Source: an archaeon
Lineage (GTDB): Archaea > Nanobdellota > Nanobdellia > Pacearchaeales > GW2011-AR1
NCBI GenBank assembly: GCA_009992215.1
Contig: JAACWB010000008.1
Location: forward strand, 1 to 53,244
Length of the DNA stretch: 53,244 nt
Direction: 5' to 3'
Each line of letters begins with the position of its first letter. The first letter of the stretch is position 1. Below the pieces are notes generated by a model. That model was given only the letters and a program-made list of their open reading frames with translations, ran no database searches and had not been told where the DNA came from. The translations under genes and the position numbers were made by a program. This document shows positions 17,170 through 26,800 of this stretch, one piece after another.

Positions 17170-17864
17170 GAAAGTTAGGAATGTCAATGGTTTTAATCTT
17201 TGGTGTTTTACTTCTTATGTCTGGAATGGTTCTTGCTGTTAATGGTGCAGAAACTGTTACAAATGAAGGAAGTTCAACTGCTGCAAGTGGTGTTGCTGAT
17301 AGCACAACTGCAATTGCAGGTAATGTAACTGAGCTTACAATTTTTGGTAAATCAACAACTCAAACTTGGACTGGTTATTTTGGTAATGTTAGTGGTTCAA
17401 TTGAATTAGCTAATTCGGCTGGAAATGTTATGTATAATTGGTCAACTGCAAGTCCTTCAGGTGAAGTTTTAGCTTCAACTGATTCAAATGTTGATTGGAC
17501 AAACATTGTTTGTGCAAGTTTAGCAAATATTGCAACTTTAGAAACAACATTTAATGTTGGTGCAAGTGCAGTAGATGGTGTAGAAGAAACTTTTAGTGGA
17601 ATCTATCCAACTTTAACTCTTGCTAGTCAAACATTGAATAATTGTAATAGTACAGATTTATTTGATGAACAAGGTGCAGCAAGTACTGATTTCAAAGAAG
17701 TTTTGTTATGGGATGGTGATGCAGCTGTTTTTGCATCAATCTTAAATCAAGACGTTTTAGGGTTCGATAACAAACAACACGATTTTGAAATGTTAGTCTT
17801 AGAAGACGGACATAATGGTGATACATCTACAACTGATTATTACTTTTATGTTGAATTAGAATAA
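17166..17864 (+). CDS. Small secreted surface protein, candidate abundant subunit
   Basis: 232 aa; signal peptide MRKLGMSMVLIFGVLLLMSGMVLA; same domain as ORF 15441; C-terminus YYFYVELE. Confidence 0.85.
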   Translation: MRKLGMSMVLIFGVLLLMSGMVLAVNGAETVTNEGSSTAASGVADSTTAIAGNVTELTIFGKSTTQTWTGYFGNVSGSIELANSAGNVMYNWSTASPSGEVLASTDSNVDWTNIVCASLANIATLETTFNVGASAVDGVEETFSGIYPTLTLASQTLNNCNSTDLFDEQGAASTDFKEVLLWDGDAAVFASILNQDVLGFDNKQHDFEMLVLEDGHNGDTSTTDYYFYVELE

Positions 17865-17914
17865 AGGCAGATTATTTTTTTATTTTTTTAATAACCTTTT
17901 TTCTTTTATGTTCA

Positions 17915-18138
17915 AAGAAGCGGCCGACTTCTTAAAAAACGGCATCATACTCAACTACAAACACAAATAACCGAAAGGAAAACCTTTCAATATCAGGACG
18001 AGAAATCGTCCTCATACTCAACTACAAACACAAATAACCGAGGGAAAAATCCCTCTTTATATTCTTGCATGTGCAGGAATTAACCAAGAAGGGGGATTGG
18101 GCAACCCCTTTTATATTCAACAATTCGCAAAAGTGTTG
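17915..18138. repeat. Hairpin array 2 (seven stem-loops) with a 30-nt duplicated linker
   Basis: 17915-17933 AAGAAG/CTTCTT; 17973-17988 GAAAGG(AAAA)CCTTTC; 17996-18011 GGACGA(GAAA)TCGTCC; 18040-18055 GAGGGA(AAAA)TCCCTC; 18061-18080 ATTCTTGC(ATGT)GCAGGAAT; 18087-18112 AAGGGG..CCCCTT; 18118-18138 CAACA..TGTTG. Linker TCATACTCAACTACAAACACAAATAACCGA at 17945-17974 and 18012-18041. Confidence 0.85.
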
Positions 18139-18167
18139 TGGCACTTAAACTCACAATTTCAGGGAGA

Positions 18168-19358
18168 ATGGAACCAAAAAATCAGGGGAAAAAAATATTT
18201 GTATTAGTCTTATTATTAGTTTATACTCTTTCTTTAGTTAGTAGTGTGAATGTTGGAATTAGTCCTGGGATAATTTATTTTAAGGATGTTGTCCGAGAAG
18301 GATATGCTGAGAGATATGTAGTTATTTCAGCAGACTCCGATGAAAAAATGGAGGTTTCTTTGACTCCGCGAGGAGATATTGCTTCTTGGTTGAATTATTC
18401 AACTGAGAGAATATTTGTTTCAAAAGATGAACCTTATTATTTGAAACTTTCAGTTGTTCCTCCAGTTGATACGCCCAATGGAAATTATTCTGGATTTTTG
18501 CGAGTGATGAGTGAAACTTTTTCTGATTCAATTGAAGATCATGCTGTTGGTAAAATTCGTTCTAGTCTTGACTTGGCAATAACAGTTAGTGTTACAGATG
18601 TTGAAATGAAAGATTGTGTTGTGAAAAATGTTTTAATTAATTCAGCAGAAGAGGGAGACCCAATTTTACTAACAATGGATATTTTGAATAAGGGAAACAT
18701 TAGACTTAATCCGAAGGTTTTGGTTGATATTTGGGATCAAGAACAAATAAGTATTTTACAAAGTGAAAATTTTGTTGGGAAATCAATTCTTCCAACAGTT
18801 GAAGATAATTTTGAATTTAGAATTCCTTCAAAAGATTTAGATTTGGGGCAGTATTGGTCACAGATTTCTGTTCTTGATTGTTTACAGGATTTTCTTTTAA
18901 CATTTGATGTTTTAGAAGAAGGTGCATTAAAATCTAGTGGGGTTTTACTTAGTATTCTTGCAAATAAGGAAGTTAAGAAAAAAGAGACGACTCCATTTGA
19001 AGTTAATTTCAAGAATGTTGGAGAAAAAGAAGTTGTTGCACAATTTAAGGGTCGGGCAACGTATAACGGAAGAATTGTACAAATATTTGAAAGTGAAAAA
19101 ATGAATGTTCCAATTGATACGATTGAAAAATTTAATTTTTATTTTACTCCTGAAAATTCTGGAAAATATGTTATTAGTGGACGTGTTTATTATGATGGAA
19201 AACAAACATTTGAAGGAAGCACAACGATTGATGTTTTGGGAGGGGGAAATTATGTTCCTTTAATTTATGGATTTTTTATTTTGCTTGTTGGAATACTTTT
19301 TTATAAAATTAGAATGGAGAAGAAAATTTATCATCAAAAATTGAAAAGATTAAAATGA
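18168..19358 (+). CDS. Membrane-anchored extracellular Ig-like / PapD-chaperone-like protein
   Basis: ATG 18168 (MEPKNQGKKIFVLVLLLVYTLSLVSSV...), preceded by AGGGAGA; N-terminal 'ISPGIIYFKDVVREGYAERYVVISADSDEKMEVSL' resembles pilus-chaperone-like folds; C-terminal TM and basic tail. The track start at 18138 is less likely. Confidence 0.65.
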   Translation: MEPKNQGKKIFVLVLLLVYTLSLVSSVNVGISPGIIYFKDVVREGYAERYVVISADSDEKMEVSLTPRGDIASWLNYSTERIFVSKDEPYYLKLSVVPPVDTPNGNYSGFLRVMSETFSDSIEDHAVGKIRSSLDLAITVSVTDVEMKDCVVKNVLINSAEEGDPILLTMDILNKGNIRLNPKVLVDIWDQEQISILQSENFVGKSILPTVEDNFEFRIPSKDLDLGQYWSQISVLDCLQDFLLTFDVLEEGALKSSGVLLSILANKEVKKKETTPFEVNFKNVGEKEVVAQFKGRATYNGRIVQIFESEKMNVPIDTIEKFNFYFTPENSGKYVISGRVYYDGKQTFEGSTTIDVLGGGNYVPLIYGFFILLVGILFYKIRMEKKIYHQKLKRLK

Positions 19359-21559
19359 AATTGTCAAGAGTGCTAATTATTGTTTTTGGAATTTTATTAG
19401 TGAGTACTTTAATTTCTGCAAAAGATCAATCTTTTACTGTGAATTATGATTATGAAATTTTGGATAATCACAATTATAATTTAACTGTTGATTTTTCGGA
19501 TGTTTTGATGAAGGTTTCTACTGTTAGTGATTCGATTTGTAAATATGACGTTGTTTCGGGTAAAAGCTATGGGGTAATGAGTGAAGTGTTCGATGAAACT
19601 GGGGGAACACTTCACAAAAAATCTTTTGTAAATTTGGGGGATGGAAATTATCGCTATTATGTTAAATGTAAAAGCTCGACTTTTGATGGTGATCCAGAAG
19701 AAGTAGAAGTTCTTCTTAGAGTAAATTCTCTTGTGACTGCACAAATAGAATTAGATAAAAATGATCCTTTGGTTGCTGGTCGTGTGCAAGTTAAACTTGT
19801 AACTTCAAAAATTGTTTCAAATACTCCAAGTCTTTCTTATTCTCTTGATGGTGTTAGCTATAAACCTGTTACTCTTGTTGGAGCAGAAAAACTTTGGCAA
19901 GGTTCAATTGTCTTAGAGGAAGATTTAGAAGAAGGTGTTTTATCATTTAAGTTTAGCGCGAATGACTTAGAAGGAAGACAAGGAACAGAAATTGTTTCTG
20001 GAAGTTATTTTGATTATGATACGTCAAAACCAAGTTTAATTACAGATATTAAATCTGAAAGTTATGAAGGGGAAATAAAACTTATTTGGTATTTTGATGA
20101 AGATTGTAAAGAATTTAATATTTATCGTTCTGAACTTTCTAATCCTGATTACACAGATTTTTACAAATCTACTAACAAGAAATATTTCACTGATACTTTA
20201 GTTGACACAGGGGAAACATATTATTATCGGGTTTCTGCAGTTGATGCTGCTGGAAATGAAGGTGATTTAAGTCGTGAAGTTAGTGGAACAAGTTTGATTG
20301 ATGAAGAGGACGCAACAACAGGACTTAATCCAAGTCTTCGAGGTAAAGTTGATTCTTTTATTGTTGAAGCAGATACCTTGAAAGCTGAAATAGAAAATAT
20401 TAATTCAGATATTAGTAATATGGGGGATTTAGAGAAAGAATTTTTTGAAAAATTAGGATTAAACACAGAAATTGAAAAAGCCTTAACTGAAATTGGTTCT
20501 CTTAAAAGTACAGCTGAAAAATATAAAACTCAAGATTTAACTGAAGAAGAGTTGACTTCTAAATTAAATTCTCTTGGAGTTAAGTTAGGAATTTTAAATA
20601 AAAATATTCCAGAAGATATTTCTATCTTGGAGAAGAAAAACAAAGTTGAAGATTTGTCCCTAGATAAAGCAGAATTAGTTTTGTTTGAATTAAATAATTT
20701 AATTTCTGAAAAAGATAAAGAGAAAAGTTTGAAGGAAACAGAAAAAATAATTAAAGATAATTCTTTAAGGGTTGAAAGTAATTTTTATTCTTTTGAAATT
20801 ATTTATTTGGATGGAAGTACAAAGGATTTCTCCGCAGTTAAAAGAAATGTTTTGTCTCCGTTTGAAAAAATGAATGATGCGTATTTTGTTGAAAATATTC
20901 CTTCTTCAGTCGCATCTGATGTTGATGAATTAACTTTGATTAATAGAAATTATAATGTTGTTCGTGAAGACACAATTCTTTCTTTTGATACAGACACAAA
21001 AGAAATCTTTTATTATATGCCTAAAGTAAATAATTTTAATAATTTAGAAAATATTGATTTTAGTTTTGTTAAGGTTGTCAGTGATTCAGTGGACGGTTCG
21101 ACAATGACGGGATTTTTTGTTTTTAATGGGGGAACTGAGGGTTATCTTGGAATTTTTGGAATTATTCTTTTAGTTTTAGCGGGAGTTTATTTTTTCTATT
21201 CTAAATATAATAATTTTAGTGATGACTATTTTAGAATTGTCAATAAAATTAACGAAGGTGTTGAAAATTTGGAAAGTAAGGACTTAGAAAAAGCAAAAGG
21301 AATTTATTTATCTGTTAAAAATAAATATTCAAAATTGAAATTGTTTGAGAGAAAAAGAATTTATGAAAAAATTGAACTTTTGTATAATGACATTTTAATT
21401 TTTGAAATCAAAGAAGGTCTTTTTGATTTGAAAAAAAACAAAGACAAAAAACTATTTTCTAAATTGGAGGTTAGATTTAATTCTTTATCAAAGGAAAATA
21501 GAGAGAAAATTTCTGATTTATTTTATAAAATAAAGGCAGAGGTTGAAAATGGAAATTAA
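19355..21559 (+). CDS. FN3-containing membrane protein with cytoplasmic helical tail
   Basis: 734 aa; FN3-like KPSLITDIKSESYEGEIKLIWYFDEDCKEFNIYRSE...TYYYRVSAVDAAGNEG; TM GYLGIFGIILLVLAGVYFFY. Overlaps neighbours by a few nt. Confidence 0.8.
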   Translation: MKLSRVLIIVFGILLVSTLISAKDQSFTVNYDYEILDNHNYNLTVDFSDVLMKVSTVSDSICKYDVVSGKSYGVMSEVFDETGGTLHKKSFVNLGDGNYRYYVKCKSSTFDGDPEEVEVLLRVNSLVTAQIELDKNDPLVAGRVQVKLVTSKIVSNTPSLSYSLDGVSYKPVTLVGAEKLWQGSIVLEEDLEEGVLSFKFSANDLEGRQGTEIVSGSYFDYDTSKPSLITDIKSESYEGEIKLIWYFDEDCKEFNIYRSELSNPDYTDFYKSTNKKYFTDTLVDTGETYYYRVSAVDAAGNEGDLSREVSGTSLIDEEDATTGLNPSLRGKVDSFIVEADTLKAEIENINSDISNMGDLEKEFFEKLGLNTEIEKALTEIGSLKSTAEKYKTQDLTEEELTSKLNSLGVKLGILNKNIPEDISILEKKNKVEDLSLDKAELVLFELNNLISEKDKEKSLKETEKIIKDNSLRVESNFYSFEIIYLDGSTKDFSAVKRNVLSPFEKMNDAYFVENIPSSVASDVDELTLINRNYNVVREDTILSFDTDTKEIFYYMPKVNNFNNLENIDFSFVKVVSDSVDGSTMTGFFVFNGGTEGYLGIFGIILLVLAGVYFFYSKYNNFSDDYFRIVNKINEGVENLESKDLEKAKGIYLSVKNKYSKLKLFERKRIYEKIELLYNDILIFEIKEGLFDLKKNKDKKLFSKLEVRFNSLSKENREKISDLFYKIKAEVENGN

Positions 21560-22718
21560 ATATTTTTTAGTTTTACTTTTCGTATTTCTTTTTCCTTTTG
21601 TTAGTTCTGCACATTATATAACTGGGTATGTTAATGATGCTTTGGATTCAACTGCGGCTAATAACCACGAAGTAATGTTATGGAATTATATTACTGGAGG
21701 TGTTGACAATATTACTGCAGTTATTGGACCAGCAGGTTCAGCTGGAGTTGACAATGTTTATTTAATTGATTGTGAACTTTTAGATACGCCTTGTAAAAAA
21801 AATGATATTTTAACATTGAAAGTTTATGACACTGGAGACACATATGTTTCAAAAGAAGTAAATGTAACTGTTAGCACTTTTGGTTATGATTTGGTAGAAA
21901 ATATGACTCTAAATTCTCCACCTATTTTTCAAAACACACTTGTTGATGATTCATTTAATTTAACTTTAGATGAAATTGATTTAATTGCAAATTCAACAAG
22001 AAAGGTGATTTGCTCTTCTGTTGTTGAAGATTTAGACGGAGATAGCCTCATATCTTCTATTTCTTCATTTTATTCTGATTCATCTTTTTATTCGGATTCT
22101 GATGACAATAATTATCATTATACAAATAATAGTTGTGAAATTAATTCTAGTTATGGGAATGAAAATGAAAGTTTGATTACATGTTCATATGATATATTCT
22201 ATTACGCAATACCTGAAACCTGGAATTGTGAAATACATGCGAATGACTCTCTTTCAAGAGGGTTGGGGATTGACACCACAAGTGTCAATCCTCTGTTGTC
22301 CATTGGTGTAGTTGATTCTGTTAATTTTACTTCTCAAGTTGAGAATGTTTCTGATGAAGTGGAAATTGTTATTTCAAATTTTGGAAATGTTCCTATTGAT
22401 TTGAGTTTGTATGGTTATGGTTCTGTTGTCGATGATGGGCTTGCAATGGATTGTGTTGGAGACAAAGATATACCAATTTATTACAAAAAATATAATTTGA
22501 CTTCTTCTATTTTTGGGAATTTAACTTTAGAAGAATTTGAATCAACGTATGAAAACTTAACTAGCTCTCCAGTTATTTCTGAATTTAATTTAAATTTAAG
22601 ACAAGATGATTTTATTTTTGAAGCATTCAAATCAACTTATTGGAGAATTTATGTCCCTCGGGGAATTTCAAAAACGTGTTCGGGAAATATTGTTTTTGGG
22701 GCGGTGGAATCAATATGA
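21543..22718 (+). CDS. Secreted surface protein, N-terminal paralogue of ORF 2242
   Basis: 391 aa; AHYITGYVNDALDSTAANNHEVMLWNY...VYLIDCELLDTPCKKNDILTLKV versus ORF 2242 AHYISGYVNNAADGENANDHTILLYKY...VYLIDCELLNSPCQIGDILTLKI. Confidence 0.85.
   Translation: MKMEIKYFLVLLFVFLFPFVSSAHYITGYVNDALDSTAANNHEVMLWNYITGGVDNITAVIGPAGSAGVDNVYLIDCELLDTPCKKNDILTLKVYDTGDTYVSKEVNVTVSTFGYDLVENMTLNSPPIFQNTLVDDSFNLTLDEIDLIANSTRKVICSSVVEDLDGDSLISSISSFYSDSSFYSDSDDNNYHYTNNSCEINSSYGNENESLITCSYDIFYYAIPETWNCEIHANDSLSRGLGIDTTSVNPLLSIGVVDSVNFTSQVENVSDEVEIVISNFGNVPIDLSLYGYGSVVDDGLAMDCVGDKDIPIYYKKYNLTSSIFGNLTLEEFESTYENLTSSPVISEFNLNLRQDDFIFEAFKSTYWRIYVPRGISKTCSGNIVFGAVESI
22265..22293. repeat. Stem-loop inside a coding sequence (12-bp stem, loop CACAA)
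   Basis: GGGGATTGACAC-CACAA-GTGTCAATCCTC; inner 10 bp perfect (22267-22291). Confidence 0.85.
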
Positions 22719-23812
22719 ATTTAATATATTTTTTAAACGGTTTAATTGCATTTCTTATTTTTTTCTTTTTGTTAGTGAAATTTATTAAAAGTTATAATAA
22801 TAAGGAAATTTTTTTAGTGTTAAGAGATTTGAATATAATTGGAATTTCATATTTGGTGGTTTCATTTATTTCTTTATTGTGGTTTAGTGGAAGATTAGAA
22901 GCTTCTTCACAAGATTTTATTATTTTATACGGAATTCTTTTATTTGTTCAAAGTATTTTATTTTTCAAAATAATGTATTCTTTTTCAAGAAATAAAAAAT
23001 TATTTATGATTCTAGGGTTATATTTACTTTTGATACCTTTTCTTTTTTTGATTCATGCGTCGACAGTATTATTTTTTATAATTTCTTTTTTATTTACTTT
23101 ACTTATTTTTCTTGAATTTGTTTTTAGAGGAGATGTTTATAGAAAGGTTGGTTATTTGGGATTAGTTTATTCTTTAGTTTCAATAATTTTAAATTTATTT
23201 TTACTTGTAGGAATCGGGGATGTACAAATTTTTGGATTTATTTCAATGGTTTTGTTTTTTTCCTTAATTTATTTTTTTATTGAAGATTTAAGAAAATATT
23301 CAATTCTTCCAAAATCGGAAGTTAAAGAGAGAGGGTATTTTTTGAGTTTAATTAGTCATTTGGTGTTTATTATCACCCTTACAAATTTTGTTTTTATTGG
23401 AACAATTGGGATTCATGAGTCGGGGCATTTACTAACTTCCAAGTTTTTTGATTGTGATTATGGAAAAATTGTTTATGAAGGAAACTTATTTCATACAGAG
23501 ACTTTATGTAGGGATCCTAGTGCCACTCCTTTTGTTTCTTTGGGGGGAATTCTTCTACCTCTTTTAGTTGCCGTCATTTTGCTTTTACTAAAAGGGAAAT
23601 TTCTAAAAGAAGTGGCATTACTTATTTTGGGTTTTAATTTAATTTCTGTTTCAAGAGATTTACAATTACTTGAAATGTCAAAATCAATTTCTTTTTCATC
23701 GAGTTTTATTGGAATCATTTTTTTGATTTTTGGTATCTTTTTACTTGCAAAATCAAAGATTGATGATTCTCTTTATTTCGAGGATATAAATGTATTTAAA
23801 GGAGGAACTTGA
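22715..23812 (+). CDS. Polytopic membrane zinc metalloprotease-like protein (site-2-protease/M50-like)
   Basis: Multiple TM segments; HESGH (23414-23428) in a hydrophobic context; later GFNLISVSRD (N at 23636, D at 23657) resembles the M50 N..P..DG-type second motif. ATG 22715 overlaps the upstream stop (ATGA); the track start at 22640 is less likely. Confidence 0.65.
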   Translation: MNLIYFLNGLIAFLIFFFLLVKFIKSYNNKEIFLVLRDLNIIGISYLVVSFISLLWFSGRLEASSQDFIILYGILLFVQSILFFKIMYSFSRNKKLFMILGLYLLLIPFLFLIHASTVLFFIISFLFTLLIFLEFVFRGDVYRKVGYLGLVYSLVSIILNLFLLVGIGDVQIFGFISMVLFFSLIYFFIEDLRKYSILPKSEVKERGYFLSLISHLVFIITLTNFVFIGTIGIHESGHLLTSKFFDCDYGKIVYEGNLFHTETLCRDPSATPFVSLGGILLPLLVAVILLLLKGKFLKEVALLILGFNLISVSRDLQLLEMSKSISFSSSFIGIIFLIFGIFLLAKSKIDDSLYFEDINVFKGGT

Positions 23813-23841
23813 ATTTTAAATTAGGTTAATTGGGGGAGAAA

Positions 23842-26800
23842 ATGAATAGGGGGAATTTTCAGGCAGTAATTAGTAGTCTATTAATTTATATTCTCTTTAT
23901 TTCAAATTTAGCCATTGCGTCTGGGGGGACATTTTTAGATAATCCAAATTCTACTCTTGATGAAGAGGTAGTTGGAAATTTAACACAAGTTTCTGATTTA
24001 GTTAATTCTTCTTTCGTTGAAGAAGAAAATATTTCTGTTGAAGTTAAAGCGAATTTAACTGATGAAAACATTTCCTTGGAAAATGATTCTTTTGTAGATG
24101 AAATTAATATTACCAAAGAAAATATAATAAACATTACAGAAGAAAATATTTCTATTTTTAATGAATCTAATGTTACTTTAGAGGAAAATATTTCATTAGG
24201 AGAAAATGATTTAATAATTCAAGAAAATAATTCTAAAGAGGAAGAGATTACTCAAGAACCTGAAGCTATTTTGGAAAAACAAGTATATCCCGAAGAAGAT
24301 TTTGAAATTGAATTAACACAACTTCCAGCAAAAGTTGGAGAGCCTGTTCGTTGGGTTAAAAGAGTTTATTCTGGAGATAAAGAAGTTAATGTTAAAATTC
24401 CAGATTACGCAAAAAGAGTTGAGAAGAGTGATAAAAAAAGTTTTAGCTTGATTAGTCTTGAACCAGAAGTTAAAGATTATGTTGAAGTTTTGTATGAAAC
24501 TCCTTCTCCAAAAATTGAAGAGAAAAAGATTGCGAAAGATAAAAAAGAAGTTTTTGTTTCTTCGGATTACCATTATTTTAATATAACAGCGAACACAACA
24601 ATTGATTTTAATTTAAGTGTTAATGAAAGTTCTAAATTAAATGTTTATTGGAAGGAAGAAAATAAATTTTTAAACTTTAATTCAATTGATTCAAATAACG
24701 ATGGGTTTATTGATTCTATTGAATGGTTAATTCCACATTTGTCAGATCAAACTTTTGAAATTTATGTTGATGTTTTAACTGTTCAGAGTTATCCTGTCGT
24801 TGGTGGAACTTGGAAGGTTGAATTTCAAACAGAAGGTGTTTCAAATTTGAGCATTACCGGAATTAATGGAACTTGTTTTGGAGAAGATTTAGAATTTTTA
24901 GAATTGAAGTGTGGAGAAAATGAAATTAGTTACATAAAAAAAGAAAATGGAATTTTTGTTGAGAATTATAGTTGCTTTGAAACTTCAAGTGAAGTCTCAA
25001 GAGTTTTGTCTACGGGAAAACATGATTTGGAATTTAAGTTTGGAGACAGCGTTGACTATGCACATAATTTTGCAGGAAAGGTTGGTTATAGAGTTCAAAG
25101 TGGAGTTTACAATTTTGCGGGATTAGATGAATTTATTCCTTTGGACTTTGCAGTTAATATTTCGAATGCTTTTGTTATTGCTCCAAATATGATGCATCAA
25201 GAGAATACAACTGCTGGAACAAATGGGGACCCTGTAACACATACGGATGATTCTTTTGTTTCTCTTTATTTATACAATTCAACTCATATTCGAGCACAGA
25301 GAAGTGCAAGTGATGACGGGTCCGTTGTTGTTACTTGGCAAGTTTTAGAAGCAATGGATTCTGAATTCACTGTTCAGCGAGGAGGATTTACTTATTCGGG
25401 AACATCAGTTACAATTAATGCAACGCTTCCAACTTCTGTAAATAAAGACAATTCTATGTCTTGGTTTTATATTAACACAACTTACGCAGCTGACAGGGGA
25501 GATGTTATTCAATTTTATTCTGATTTAATTGATAACAATACAATTCAATTTACTCGTGAAGATAACGCTGTTTCAACAGCTATAACTTTTAGGTGGGTTG
25601 TTGTTGAATGGAATACAAACAAAATAAATGGATTTTACAAGGGGTATACTGGAGCAATTACTGGAGCATATTCTTCTCCTGATTGTTATAACATTGGAAC
25701 ATTTAACAAAAGTAGTTCATTTTTGTTTCACCATTCTCATGCAATTGATGACAGTGATGGTGGGCTTGATTCTTCTACTCGTGGCGGATACATTCAGGAT
25801 GACAACACAATTTGTTTTTATGATTATGATGGAATTTATTCTGCTGGAGTTAAGTGGTATTTAATTGATTTTATTGGAACTACACAAAGAGAGGATGATT
25901 CAAATACTTTTTGGGGAACAACAGATTATGTTGATGATGTAACATTTAGCGGAAGTTATAATAAAAATCAAACTTTATCTTTTGTTTCTGGAACATGTAA
26001 TGGGGATGGACTTGCACTTCCTCGTCATACACAATGGTATTATTTAACGGGAACGCCTGTCATTGGATTACATATTGAAAGAACATACGGGGGACAAGAT
26101 AGGGAATATGCTTGGCAAGTTTTAGAGTTACCTTATTTTGAAAATATTGACAGCCCACAGTTTAGTAATCCTTCTGTAAATCAAAGTGTTGTTGGATTAA
26201 ATAAAAATGTTCGATTTAGTGTTGACGTTACTGATGCAAGCAATTCTATTGATTCAGTTATAGGAAATATTGATGGGAATAATCAAACTTTTAATTCTGG
26301 AAGTGGAGACTCTTGGTATTATGATTGGACTTGTACATCTAGTAATTCATATGTTGATTTCTCCTCTATTTTTGCAACTGATGATGGTTATCCAATAAAT
26401 TATAATTCAACTACGATTTCTAGTGTTTCAACAATTTGTGATACAATTAATCCTATTATTAATTTTGTTAGTCCAGATACCCCTTTAACTGGGGCATATT
26501 CTGGAGAAAATTATTTTTTCATTAATACAAGTGTAACTGAAACTAATTTCAAAAATATAACTTATGAATTATATAATTCAACAAATTTGTTGAATAAAAC
26601 TAGTTATTCAAGTTTTGTTGATTCGATTGTTTTTACAAACTTAGGTAGTGGTGATTATTTTTACAACGTAACAGTTTTTGATTTAGGAGACCAGGAAGGA
26701 CATACTGAAACAAGAACAATACATATTGATTCAGAAAACCCTTTAGTTGAATTTAGTGGACTCACAAAATCTTCTGGCGAGGTTGTTTCTGGGAGTTCAA

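Noticed and set aside
17945-18041. Two 30-nt direct repeats separated by 37 nt, resembling a mini CRISPR array
   Set aside because: Only two copies; the 'spacer' is two self-complementary hairpins; no cas genes in the window. Better described as a hairpin array with repeated linker.
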